From Multifurca ochricompacta (lineage: Eukaryota; Basidiomycota; Agaricomycetes; Russulales; Russulaceae), in contig WTXG01000347.1 in assembly GCA_022496185.1 (NCBI GenBank), positions 1 through 33,348 of the forward strand: a DNA stretch of 33,348 bases, in the 5' to 3' direction. Below, piece after piece: positions 1-7,792 of the stretch. The notes beneath the pieces are model-generated. The model worked only from the letters and a program-made list of their open reading frames with translations, was not told the DNA's origin and searched no databases. Made by a program: the position numbers and the translations under genes. Within the stretch, counting starts at the first letter, position 1; every line of letters starts with the position of its first letter.

Positions 1-987
1 AACGGAGAGATTGACGATGAAGCCCCGAATTCCCCTTCATTCCTAACAACCCCAACTCCTCCATGTATTTCCCCTAGCGATTACCATGGCCGACGGAACC
101 ACAGCCATTGCGAAATACATCTACTATACCAATGGAGGGATGGATGTGGCGGGATGTATGAAGAAGGATGGGCCAGTCTACGGGGCCCCCGTATATCTGG
201 AAGAAAGGTACACAGGTCGACTTCATCACACGCTGACCGATGAACAGTTGGGCCACCTTGCCGCGGAGGATTGCCGCGCCTTTGCAATTGACAAAGTAAT
301 GAACGATATGAGGCTCCCACGCCTGAAGGCAGAAGTTATGAGGTTGAGGAAGAACATCACATTGCGCAGGACACTGAACCAGCAATACAAAGACCATGCG
401 AAGATGATGGCCAGGCTTACGAATGGGATGTTCCAGCTGGAACAGGAGATTGTTGAGATTAGGAAGAGGTTGGAAAAGGGAGACGCGTATCAAATGATCA
501 CTGAAAGGTACGCCGACACTTATGCGCGCCCCCTCCCCCCCGAACCTTGGGCGCGGCCCCGACGCTGCTGCCAAGTCGACTCGAGATGCCGCGCCTACAT
601 GAAAACCCCCACGGAGAGACTTGCTGGCGTTGCGACAGCAGGTACCACATCAGCTGGAACTGCCCGCTCAATCGCAAATGGTGTCGCCACTGCCGCAGCA
701 ATCTCCATTGGAGCCGACACTGCATCTTCCGACGAGTAGGAGTGGCCCCAACGATCACCAACCCGTCGGGATGGTGCGGCAAGTGTCTTCGTCACAATGC
801 TGGGCATAAAGAGATCGACTGCCCCGTCTACGACTTGTGCTGCGCGTGTGGCACGCGTGGCCCATATGGCTTCCTTCGCACCCACGCGTGTCCACAGGAG
901 CTGGAGTCGTATGGAGAAGACGACTGTAATGTAGCTGACGACTATTTGGAGCTGGTGCAGGATGATGACGGTACGAATCGTTTCTAG
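1..987 (+). pseudogene. Gypsy E1 third ORF (zinc-knuckle protein), 5'-truncated by the window and frameshifted
   Basis: This is the C-terminal two thirds of the same protein encoded intact at 17797-18996 (-). From the ATG at 86 it reads a conserved domain beginning MADGTTAIAKYIYYTNGG, then a Lys/Arg/Glu-rich helical stretch that looks like a coiled coil. The reading frame breaks in a C-rich run near 531-545. The next frame (547-987) carries tandem zinc knuckles: CWRCDSRYHISWNC and CRHCRSNLHWSRHC are both Cx2Cx4Hx4C, and a third begins CGKCLRHNAGH. Upstream of 86 the homologous reading also changes frame near base 26. The stop at 985-987 is 31 nt before the LTR, so this ORF belongs to the element. 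Role inferred: nucleic-acid binding. Family beyond the knuckles not recognised. Confidence 0.8.
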
Positions 988-1002
988 CCAGGACTGCTAG
1001 AA

Positions 1003-1018
1003 CCAGAAGAGGGGGTGA
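1003..1018 (+). other. Polypurine tract of Gypsy E1
   Basis: The purine-rich run ending AGAAGAGGGGGTGA sits directly before the LTR's TGTTACG. The same sequence lies at the matching place in element C (17766-17779, minus strand). In LTR retrotransposons this tract primes plus-strand DNA synthesis. Confidence 0.8.
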
Positions 1019-1599
1019 TGTTACGCACCCCGTCTCTCCCTGTTTTATTCTTCCTGCCCAGTGACGAACCCTCCCAGCCACCTACACTTCACTATATGAT
1101 CACGTCTCCATCGTGGGACCCGTCACATGCCCTTCGTCCATCCCCGTGACTCGCTTGTTTGCTTATGTTTACATACCCTTATCGCTGCTTATCGCTTATC
1201 ACCTTATCATACGACCGGACACTTACTTAGTTCCCTATCAGTAGAAGCCAGGCTTTACGCCCTCCGCTTTCAGATATTTGGGCCCACTTGACTCCGTGAT
1301 TCCTTATCGACAGACGCCTGCTTCCTTACGTATATAAGCCCACTGTAGCTTACACTGTAAAGCTCAGACTCGACTTATTGAATACATCGGTGCCTGTCTT
1401 CTGGACATCCCCCTTTGATCACTTTGTTCCTTCGTCTCAGTGCTTTTGGCATTCTCTACTCAACATCGTCTTAAGGAGCAGCCCTTTTGACTTTGACTCA
1501 TCCCACCCAAACTCCAAGAGGCCTTATTGGTTTCTTACCTGACTTCGTAAATCGAGCTGTCGCACAAGTCATGCAGAACGTCCCGCACCGGACGTAACA
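1019..1599 (+). mobile_element. 3' LTR of Gypsy E1 (subfamily I)
   Basis: A 581-bp LTR begins TGTTACGCACC and ends CCGGACGTAACA, with the terminal inverted repeat TGTTACG/CGTAACA. It has a TATA box (TATATAAG, 1331-1338). The sequence AGACTCGACTT at 1376-1386 is the copy of the transcript start used by the self-priming site seen in sister elements. It is related over its length to the LTRs at 10377, 17190 and 24081. E1 interrupted the left arm of the palindrome: the next base, 1600, matches the interior of the arm whose other copy ends at 3646. The element's 5' part lies left of the window. Confidence 0.9.
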
Positions 1600-1774
1600 C
1601 TGGAGAGATTGACCTACCACACAATGAGAATAATTTCCAAACTTAGTAGAAATTGGTAGATGATAGTGTAGCATCTAAGCTTCAATTAGAGCCTACACTA
1701 ATGTCAATTGAGTCAGTGGTTCATGATATATAAAATGTTTTGTGAGGCATTATCATTGGAACAGTTTTGTGGCC
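1600..1774 (+). mobile_element. Tc1/mariner-like MITE copy M1 (5' end cut by E1)
   Basis: This AT-rich non-coding repeat shares its length and sequence with 2768-2987 and, inverted, 3472-3687. Its right terminus reads CATTGGAACAGTTTTGTGGCC, the inverse of the left terminus preserved in the other copies. Its own left terminus is missing because Gypsy E1 inserted there. It flanks a Tc1 transposase fragment. Superfamily inferred from that neighbour and from TA flanking the spacer copy. Confidence 0.65.
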
Positions 1775-1776
1775 AA

Positions 1777-2277
1777 TAGTGATGTTCCGGCCTGGCTTGG
1801 CCCAAAAGCCGCAGCTTTGGCTCGGCCTGAGGCGGTCCGGCTTTCCTGAAGTCTGGGCCGAGCCAAAGCCGCCACAGACAGCTTGGCCCTGGCCTGGCTT
1901 GGCCCAAGCCACAGCTTTTGGCAGAGAGAATTTTATGACATATAACCAGTAGTTATAGTTCAGCTAATCCAAATATGACTTAGTGTGTTACATATTGCAA
2001 AGCTATATCGAAGAAAAAGTTTGAAATGCCACGATAAACATGATCACGTGACCCAAATCAACCACTTTGTGATCAGATTTCTACTGATTTTGATGATTGC
2101 TATTGCACTTGTATGTACTGTTGAAAGCTGCGGCCTGAGCCGGTGGCTTTGGCTTTTAGTTTCTCTGAGCTGGGCCAAAGCCCTTGCTGGGCCGTCACAA
2201 CGGCCTGGCTTGGCCCAGCCCAAACAGGCCCGGCTTGGCCCGGCTTCTGGCTTTGAGCTGGGCCAGGCACATCACTA
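1777..2277. mobile_element. 501-bp hAT-type MITE with 8-bp target duplication
   Basis: The ends are TAGTGATGT and its inverse ACATCACTA. The flanking 8-bp duplication is GTGGCCAA (1769-1776 and 2278-2285). The uninterrupted site survives in the other palindrome arm (near 3468-3480, reverse strand), where GTGGCCAA occurs once, so both element limits and the duplication are directly demonstrated. The 8-bp duplication and TAGTG terminus are typical of hAT elements. The interior carries several copies of a GC-rich motif (GGCCTGGCTTGGCCC and variants near 1788, 1893, 2203, 2227), likely transposase-binding subterminal repeats. It has no coding capacity. Confidence 0.92.
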
Positions 2278-2402
2278 GTGGCCAACATGTGAGATGACAA
2301 AACCGGTATCTGGTGGTCATGCAAATGCATTGACAGTCATGTGACAATGTTAAATAAGTTAAACATACACCAAATAATCATCAACAACACTTGCTTCTTA
2401 CC

Positions 2403-2674
2403 ATGCATGCCCTCTCTGCTGCCAAAAGGACTCACATTGTCTCCCTCCTCACTTCAGGCAAATCTGCCCTTAAAGTGTCAACTATGACTGGCCATAGCAC
2501 TATTATCATCTCAAGATGGGTCATAAATACTGCCCTTACCATCCCAAGTCAAATGGAGGGAGACCAAGGAAGCTGACAGAGAGAAATGCTCAGCATGCTG
2601 TTTGCCTTATCTCCTCTGGCAGGGCAGACACAGATGTGGAAGTGACTAGAGCACTTCAGAAGTTGTTAATGGGT
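2403..2674 (+). pseudogene. Tc1/mariner transposase, N-terminal fragment (left arm)
   Basis: The reading starts at ATG 2403 with SAAKRTHIVSLLTSGKSALK, a helix-turn-helix of the Tc1 transposase DNA-binding region. After one frame change near 2505 it continues MGHKYCPYHPKSNGGRPRKL and then an ERNAQHAV...DVEVTRALQKL segment. This is the paired-like second helix-turn-helix preceded by the GGRPRKL (GRPR-type) linker. The sequence then stops matching: the catalytic DDE domain is absent. A mirror copy lies at 3081-3352. The fragment is non-functional as a transposase. Confidence 0.75.
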
Positions 2675-2767
2675 TCCTCTATCAACATAATATGCCCATC
2701 CATCCTCCCATCAAGTTTTCAAGCCATAACTAGCCCCTCCCATATCATACACCCCCATTCCATCATA

Positions 2768-2987
2768 CAGTAACCCACAAAACCATTCCAATGTTTGGCC
2801 ATCCTGAAGAGATTGACCTACCATACAATGAGAATAATTTCCAAAATTTGTAGAAATTGATAGATGATAGTGTAGCAGCTAAGCTTCAATTAGAGCCTAT
2901 ACTAATGTCAATTGAGTCAGTGGTTCATGATATATAAAATGTTTTGTGTAGCAATGTCATTGGATTGGTTTTGTGGCCTATTGCACT
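2768..2987 (+). mobile_element. Tc1/mariner-like MITE copy M2 (palindrome spacer)
   Basis: It begins CAGTAACCCACAAAACC and ends GGTTTTGTGGCCTATTGCACT. The core CCACAAAACC and TCCAATG are inverted at the two ends, and a TA dinucleotide flanks each side (2766-2767, 2988-2989) as expected for Tc1/mariner. The body matches M1 and M1' with scattered differences, so it is a separate copy rather than part of the near-identical arms. Confidence 0.7.
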
Positions 2988-3080
2988 TATGATGGAATGG
3001 GGGTGTATGATATGGGAGGGGCCAGGTATGGCTTGAAAACTTGATGGGAGGATGGATGGGCATATTATGTTGATAGAGGA

Positions 3081-3352
3081 ACCCATTAACAACTTCTGAA
3101 GTGCTCTAGTCACTTCCACATCTGTGTCTGCCCTGCCAGAGGAGATAAGGCAAACAGCATGCTGAGCATTTCTCTCTGTCAGCTTCCTTGGTCTCCCTCC
3201 ATTTGACTTGGGATGGTAAGGGCAGTATTTATGACCCATCTTGAGATGATAATAGTGCTATGGCCAGTCATAGTTGACACTTTAAGGGCAGATTTGCCTG
3301 AAGTGAGGAGGGAGACAATGTGAGTCCTTTTGGCAGCAGAGAGGGCATGCAT
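3081..3352 (-). pseudogene. Tc1/mariner transposase, N-terminal fragment (right arm)
   Basis: This is the inverted duplicate of 2403-2674. The ATG is at 3352-3350, with the same helix-turn-helix, the same internal frame change and the same loss of the catalytic domain. Sharing the frameshift shows that the arm duplication came after the gene had already decayed, or that the arms have been homogenised. Confidence 0.75.
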
Positions 3353-3471
3353 GGTAAGAAGCAAGTGTTGTTGATGATTATTTGGTGTATGTTTAACTTA
3401 TTTAACATTGTCACATGACTGTCAATGCATTTGCATGACCACCAGATACCGGTTTTGTCATCTCACATGTT

Positions 3472-3687
3472 GGCCACAAAACTGTTCCAATGATAATGCC
3501 TCACAAAACATTTTATATATCATGAACCACTGACTCAATTGACATTAGTGTAGGCTCTAATTGAAGCTTAGATGCTACACTATCATCTACCAATTTCTAC
3601 TAAGTTTGGAAATTATTCTCATTGTGTGGTAGGTCAATCTCTCCAGGATGGCCAAACATTGGAACAGTTTTGTGGGCTACTGTACTT
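3472..3687 (-). mobile_element. Tc1/mariner-like MITE copy M1' at the right edge of the palindrome
   Basis: This is the inverted copy of M1, and it keeps the terminus that E1 destroyed on the left: read on the minus strand, AGTACAGTAGCCCACAAAAC then TGTTCCAATG. Bases beyond 3646 have no counterpart on the left. The copia1 coding sequence resumes a few bases later (3691), so this terminus marks the insertion boundary into copia1, although the exact base is uncertain. Confidence 0.65.
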
Positions 3688-3690
3688 ATG

Positions 3691-6183
3691 ATGCCGTATA
3701 GTCCACAACAGAATGGAAGGGCTGAGAGATTCAATAGAACCATTATGGAAAAAGGCACTAGCATGCTGCACGATGCTGGCCTGTCTCTTGGCTTCTGGGA
3801 GTGTGCTGTCGAGACAGCATGTCATATATATAACAGAACTCCCATCTGTTCTAATAAGTGGAAAACTCCACTTGAGCTTCTGGTTGGGAACAAACCAGAT
3901 GTCTTGTATTTTAAGGTCTTTGGTTGCAAAGCCTATTACCATGTTCCAGAGGGCAAGCGGCATAAGCTAGATCCCAAAGCCAGGGAAGCCGTCTTTGTCA
4001 GGTATGAGCCTACTTCTAAGGGCTATACACTTTGGGATAGTTGTACCCAGTCTCTCATCTCTTCACGAGATGTTACATTTGATGAGAGATCCTTCCCATC
4101 CCGCTCTGATAAGGACAACAGAGCAGACAAATCCATAGAGCAACCTACAGAAGGTGGCTCCTTTACTTTACCTGGTGGCCCAGTCCAGCCACCACCAGCA
4201 ACAGCTACACATGTTCCTGAGGCTCCTCAAGATGAGGAAGACCTAGAAGAGGAACAGGAGGACATCGTACCTCCTCAATTACCACCTCAGCCTACCACAC
4301 CCACACGTAATGTAGACACCACACACCCTCAGACTATATATCAGACCCCTCCATCGCAAATCATGGAACCATCCTCCCCTCCCAAAAGAACCAAGGCAAT
4401 CAGAAAATCACAAAGGATTGCAGACAGAATTCCTCAACCTAATTTCCAGAGGACGAGTCCATGCTCTGAACGACGAGATAGGGCAATCCAAGAAGATTTA
4501 GACTTGGATACTGCACGCCCCAATTGCAATCGTCATCTGAATCCTCGCTTCTACAACGAGGATAATGCAGAGTTCGTGCAAGGTTCTTCCAGACTTGGTC
4601 AGATGGATCTACTTAATGCTGCAGGATCGCCTTATAGGGATCCTCTTACATTTAAAGAAGCAATGGAGTCTGATAATGCCAGTGATTGGCTTGAGGCATG
4701 TCAATATGAAATTGATGCCTTAGAAAAACTTAAAGTGTGGCGCCTTGAAGACCTTCCTGAAGGTAGAAAGGCTGTAAAGTCCAAGTGGGTCTTTAAATTG
4801 AAAGCAGATGGACACTTTCGTGCTAGGCTTGTAGCAAAAGGGTTCACCCAAATAGAGGGGGTGGACTTCGATGAAACCTTCTCCCCAGTCGCCAGATTTG
4901 AGTCTCTTAGACTATTGTTAGCGTTGGCCGTGCTTGAGGATTGGGAAATCCATCAGATGGATGTCAAATCGGCATTCCTACATGGCGACCTGGACGAGGA
5001 GATTTACATGGAGCAACCTGTTGGTTTCGTCATTGCTGGACAAGAGTCCAAAGTTTGTAGGCTACAGAAGGCTCTGTATGGCCTCAAACAAGCTTCCCGA
5101 GCATGGAACTTGCAATTCCATGCAGTTCTCAATGAACTGAGCTTCACTCAGACGTACTCTGATGCAGGAGTATATGTGTATCATCACCAAGAGGGGGATG
5201 GTTCGCTTTTCGTCATTTTATATGTTGATGACATCACTATACTTGGGTCCTCCACTAAGAAGATTCAATGGCTGAAGGACTCTCTATCTAACCAATATGA
5301 GATGACCAATCTTGGTGAAATCCAGTCTTACCTTGGAGTTAACATCACCAGGGATTGTCCTAACAAGACACTGGATATTGACCAGACAGCCTATGTATCC
5401 TCAATAGTTGAGAGGTTTGGAATGGGGGATTCCAACCCAGTATATACTCCTCTACCCTCTGGCGTGGATGTTCATCTGGTCAAATTTGAAGACCAAGCAT
5501 CTACCTCTGATATTAAGAGGTATCAGCAGTTAATGGGGTCTCTGCTTTGGGTGCAGATTGGAAGCAGACCTGACATTAGTTTTGCTGTTGCATGCCTTAG
5601 CCAATTTGCTTCCAACCCTTCCCAGCAGCACATGCGACTAGCAAAGTATGTCTTAGCTTATTTAAATGCTAGAAAAGACTACAAGTTGCACTATTCTGGA
5701 GGGAATGGTGAAGTTGGCCTTCATGGCTTTGCGGATTCCTCATGGGGAGATCAAGAGGACCGCCACTCCATCTCTGGCTATGTCTTTTTCCTTGCTAATG
5801 GAGCCATTAGCTGGTGTTCCAGGAAGCAAAAGACAGTAGCACAGTCCACCACTGAAGCCGAGTATATGAGCCTTGCTGAGGCTTCAAATCAGGCAGCGTG
5901 GTACAGGACATTCATGCAGGAGTTGGGATATGAAGTTAATTCACCCATACAACTGCATTGTGACAATAAGGGTGCAGTAGACCTTGCATTAAACCCTGTC
6001 ACAGGAAGGCGATCAAAGCACATACCAATAAAGTACCATGCCATTAGGGAGTATGTAGAATCACACCAGATAGACTTGGTGTGAACTCCCACTGGAGAGA
6101 TGCTAGCAGATGGCCTTACAAAGTCTCTGCCTAGATCATCTTTTGATCACATGGTAACTGGATTTGGACTAGTGCTGGAATGA
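3691..6183 (+). pseudogene. Copia1 pol, 3' part (integrase C-terminus, RT, RNase H); one internal stop
   Basis: Recognisable reading starts at MPYSPQQNGRAERFNRT, the integrase segment holding the last acid of the DDE triad. It continues through FGCKAYYHVPEGKRHKLDP, a long Pro-rich linker and the Ty1/Copia reverse transcriptase (WVFKLKADG, ARLVAKGFTQ, MDVKSAFLHGDLDEEIYMEQ, active-site YVDD within VILYVDDITIL). The RNase H follows (GFADSSWGDQEDR, TEAEYMSLAEA, HCDNKGAVDLA). Gag, protease and the first two integrase acids are missing because the palindrome interrupts the gene. A TGA at 6082-6084 interrupts the C-terminus; the reading continues TPTGEMLADGLTKSLP to the stop at 6181-6183. The matching residue in related elements is Arg, consistent with CGA to TGA. 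A reading-frame start upstream of 3691 lies in MITE sequence and is not real. Confidence 0.92.
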
Positions 6184-6738
6184 AGGAGCTGGAATCTGGA
6201 GACTTTGTTCACCAGTTTCACTTTCCCACCATGCCACATGAGCATGTTCTCAACCTCGAGAGTGATGCAAGAGGTGTGTAGACTTGCATAAGCGAATCTA
6301 CAACTCGTACACAAAACTCACAAAGAGTTAGAGAAGTTGGATCTCTGGCTGGTGATATGTTTGTTCAATTATGAACGGCGGTGTGCTCATTTAACTCATT
6401 TCCACTCAATGATCGATGCCTTCACCATGGAGGGATGTTGACACAGGACGTGTCTGGAGATGCTTCAGGCATCTAAGGTTCGCTTCAGCTGTAGATTAGA
6501 TTAGATTAGATTTCGGAGTATTGGACTTTTTATGTTATCTTTATTACACTTCTTTCTCACCTTACTCAGCTGATTAGTGATGGACTTAGTAATGTGCAGT
6601 AAGCATGTGATATCTCTTTGGCCAATGGCCTTTATCCCTCTCTGTTTATTGTCCGGCACTTGTGGACTTATTCCCAGTGCGCACAGACCATTTCCCCTGG
6701 GCCCCATGGGTATATAAGGGTGTCTGTTTCGTCTCTTT

Positions 6739-6768
6739 CACTTCAGAGTTTCTTCAACCTCTGAAGTG
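6739..6768 (+). promoter_or_regulatory. Stem-loop at the copia1 transcription start and splice donor
   Basis: CACTTCAGAG (6739-6748) pairs perfectly with CTCTGAAGTG (6759-6768) across a 10-nt loop. The predicted start site (33-35 nt after the TATA box) falls in the 5' arm, and the 3' arm ends at the first base of the intron donor. A similar hairpin stands at the same place in copia2. Confidence 0.65.
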
Positions 6769-6816
6769 TAAGTCTTACTATACTTTCTACTTTCCTTTGA
6801 CTAACATCTCCTGTAG
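6768..6816 (+). other. 49-nt spliceosomal intron inside the copia1 LTR
   Basis: The segment has donor GTAAGT, branch-like TGACTAAC and acceptor TGTAG. It is flanked by CAGAG...CTGAAGT (6744-6767) and ATACTTGTCTTTCTAG (6817-6832). Both flanks recur, joined without the 49 nt, at 6852-6891. The flank copy starts 33 nt after the TATA box, where transcription would begin. This is the strongest in-sequence evidence for a real intron: its spliced product is present next to it. Confidence 0.85.
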
Positions 6817-6891
6817 ATACTTGTCTTTCTAGGTCAGTAGTATAGTTGTAACAGAGTTTCTTCAACCTCTGAAGTATACTTGTCTTTCTAG

Positions 6892-7397
6892 CCTCACCGC
6901 TACTAACCACAGTCAGTATAACCAGCAGCATGATTGTTTGACAAGGTGCACCTGTGCCAGCTGTTGGGTCACCTTCTTCATGCTCTTCCTTGGTGCCTGT
7001 GGTGCTGGTGTGCTGTGCTGGACTGGGTATCAAAGTGCATGAGACACAATGATAGACCTCAGTCAACTGTGCAGTGTTATGGAGGATACTTTTGACAACT
7101 CAGACATTGACAACAGTGGCACCTGGATGCAAGATGTGGAGATGAGTGGCTTTGGGTATGTACTCACCTTTCCAAAGGCTTTCAATATCACAGGACTAAC
7201 ATTTGTCATTCACCTCACAGGCATTGTTACAACTCACTGTTGACTGCCTGGACAGTGGGTTGTATGCAAAGGGGATGATTTGGAAGTGGGGCAAGAGATG
7301 AGAGTGAGGGTGAAAGTGCAGAGAGATGAAGCAAACAGCTCAAGGACAAGGGGTGAGAAGCCTAAAGAACACAGCCTGAGGTTAGATAATCCAAACT
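6892..7397. other. Unassigned stretch between the two facing Copia 3' ends
   Basis: I recognise no gene, repeat or terminal structure here. A 64-codon reading (7049-7243) has no recognisable motif, and the composition is mixed. The stretch lies between the spliced leader copy of copia1 and that of copia2 and may include their U5 or leader sequence at its edges, or original target DNA. Confidence 0.4.
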
Positions 7398-7475
7398 ACC
7401 TAGAATGGTAGTTATAATTCAGTTGTGTTGGTCAGAACTGATAATATTATTCTTTACCTAGAATGGTAGTTATAA

Positions 7476-7524
7476 CTAGTATGTGTTAGCTACATAGGTA
7501 AAGATAAGATAACAAAATACTCAC
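7476..7524 (-). other. 49-nt spliceosomal intron inside the copia2 LTR
   Basis: On the minus strand it has donor GTGAGT, branch-like GCTAAC and acceptor ACTAG. The upstream 24 nt (7548-7525) and downstream 20 nt (7475-7456) recur directly joined at 7441-7418 and 7417-7398. The first copy starts 33 nt after the TATA-like box. Intron length and arrangement equal those of copia1, although the sequences differ. Confidence 0.85.
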
Positions 7525-7553
7525 TTCAGTTGTGTTGGTCAGAACTGAAGTGA
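7521..7553 (-). promoter_or_regulatory. Stem-loop at the copia2 transcription start and splice donor
   Basis: On the minus strand, 11-nt arms TCACTTCAGTT and AACTGAAGTGA pair perfectly across an 11-nt loop. The 3' arm contains the GTGA of the intron donor. Position and core (CACTTCAG/CTGAAGTG) match the copia1 hairpin. Confidence 0.6.
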
Positions 7554-7792
7554 ACTGTACAGTAAAAGCGTCCTTTAAATACTGTAAACAAGTGTGCTTT
7601 TAGTAACCAAGATAAAGAAGGATTGTGTCTAATCAAGTAAGGTATCAAACTATTCACAGGAAGGTGAAATGCAGTCCATGTGCTACTGCACAACACACAA
7701 CTCGCTTGTTAGTACCACACACTTAGCGATTGATCTGACCTGGCCATATTGATCCATTTCTGACATCCCCCCGTGATTGAGACAATCCTGGA

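Larger units (their letters stand above)
1600..3646. repeat. Large palindrome: two 659-bp inverted arms around a 220-bp spacer
   Basis: The left arm is 1600-1776 plus 2286-2767; the 509 bp between them are a MITE and its target duplication. The right arm is 2988-3646. Reading by eye, paired bases obey a constant coordinate sum (5755 inside the insertion, 5246 outside), so there are no indels. I saw only two mismatches, in the arm segments holding AACTAG and CCTGG. Each arm contains a Tc1-like MITE and an N-terminal Tc1 transposase fragment. The spacer 2768-2987 is a diverged copy of the same MITE. A transcript through the whole unit could fold into a long double-stranded hairpin. Confidence 0.9.
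6436..6891 (+). mobile_element. Copia1 3' LTR (end uncertain)
   Basis: The start follows a short purine run (CATGGAGGGA) with TGTTGACACAGG. It contains a TATA box (TATATAAG, 6711-6718) and a GATTA tandem repeat near 6494. The conventional TG...CA end could be at 6853 (GTAACA). However, sequence derived from the element's own RNA 5' end continues to 6891 (see the intron entry), so the true limit cannot be fixed here. The 5' LTR is outside the window and no target duplication can be checked. Between the pol stop and the LTR, 6184-6435 is non-coding. Confidence 0.75.
7398..7765 (-). mobile_element. Copia2 3' LTR (distal end uncertain)
   Basis: On the minus strand the LTR starts TGTCAGAAATGG at 7765, directly after a G-rich polypurine tract (CACGGGGGGA, 7766-7775). 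A TATA-like box TATTTAAA runs 7581-7574. The predicted transcript start at about 7548 begins the first copy of a leader sequence, which recurs without its intron near 7441-7398. The LTR is unrelated in most of its sequence to that of copia1 but has the same order of parts. Confidence 0.7.

Noticed and set aside
1767..2278. Short open frames inside the 501-bp MITE
   Set aside because: They run through repeated GC-rich motifs of a demonstrated non-autonomous insertion.
1600..3646. Palindrome as an assembly or amplification foldback artefact
   Set aside because: One arm contains a clean MITE insertion with target duplication, the arms differ by at least two bases, and the outer flanks differ, which a foldback would not produce. 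Raw reads would still be decisive.
3622..3690. Upstream extension of the 820-codon copia1 frame
   Set aside because: It reads through the Tc1-like MITE terminus by chance and starts at a non-ATG codon; homology to Copia begins only at 3691.
6436..6853. Copia1 LTR ending conventionally at GTAACA 6853 with 6854 onward as flank
   Set aside because: Not excluded, but the following 38 bases are the element's own spliced leader, and copia2 shows the same, so I did not assign a firm end.
7049..7243. 64-codon open frame in the unassigned stretch
   Set aside because: No motif, no start context and no neighbouring support; length is expected by chance.
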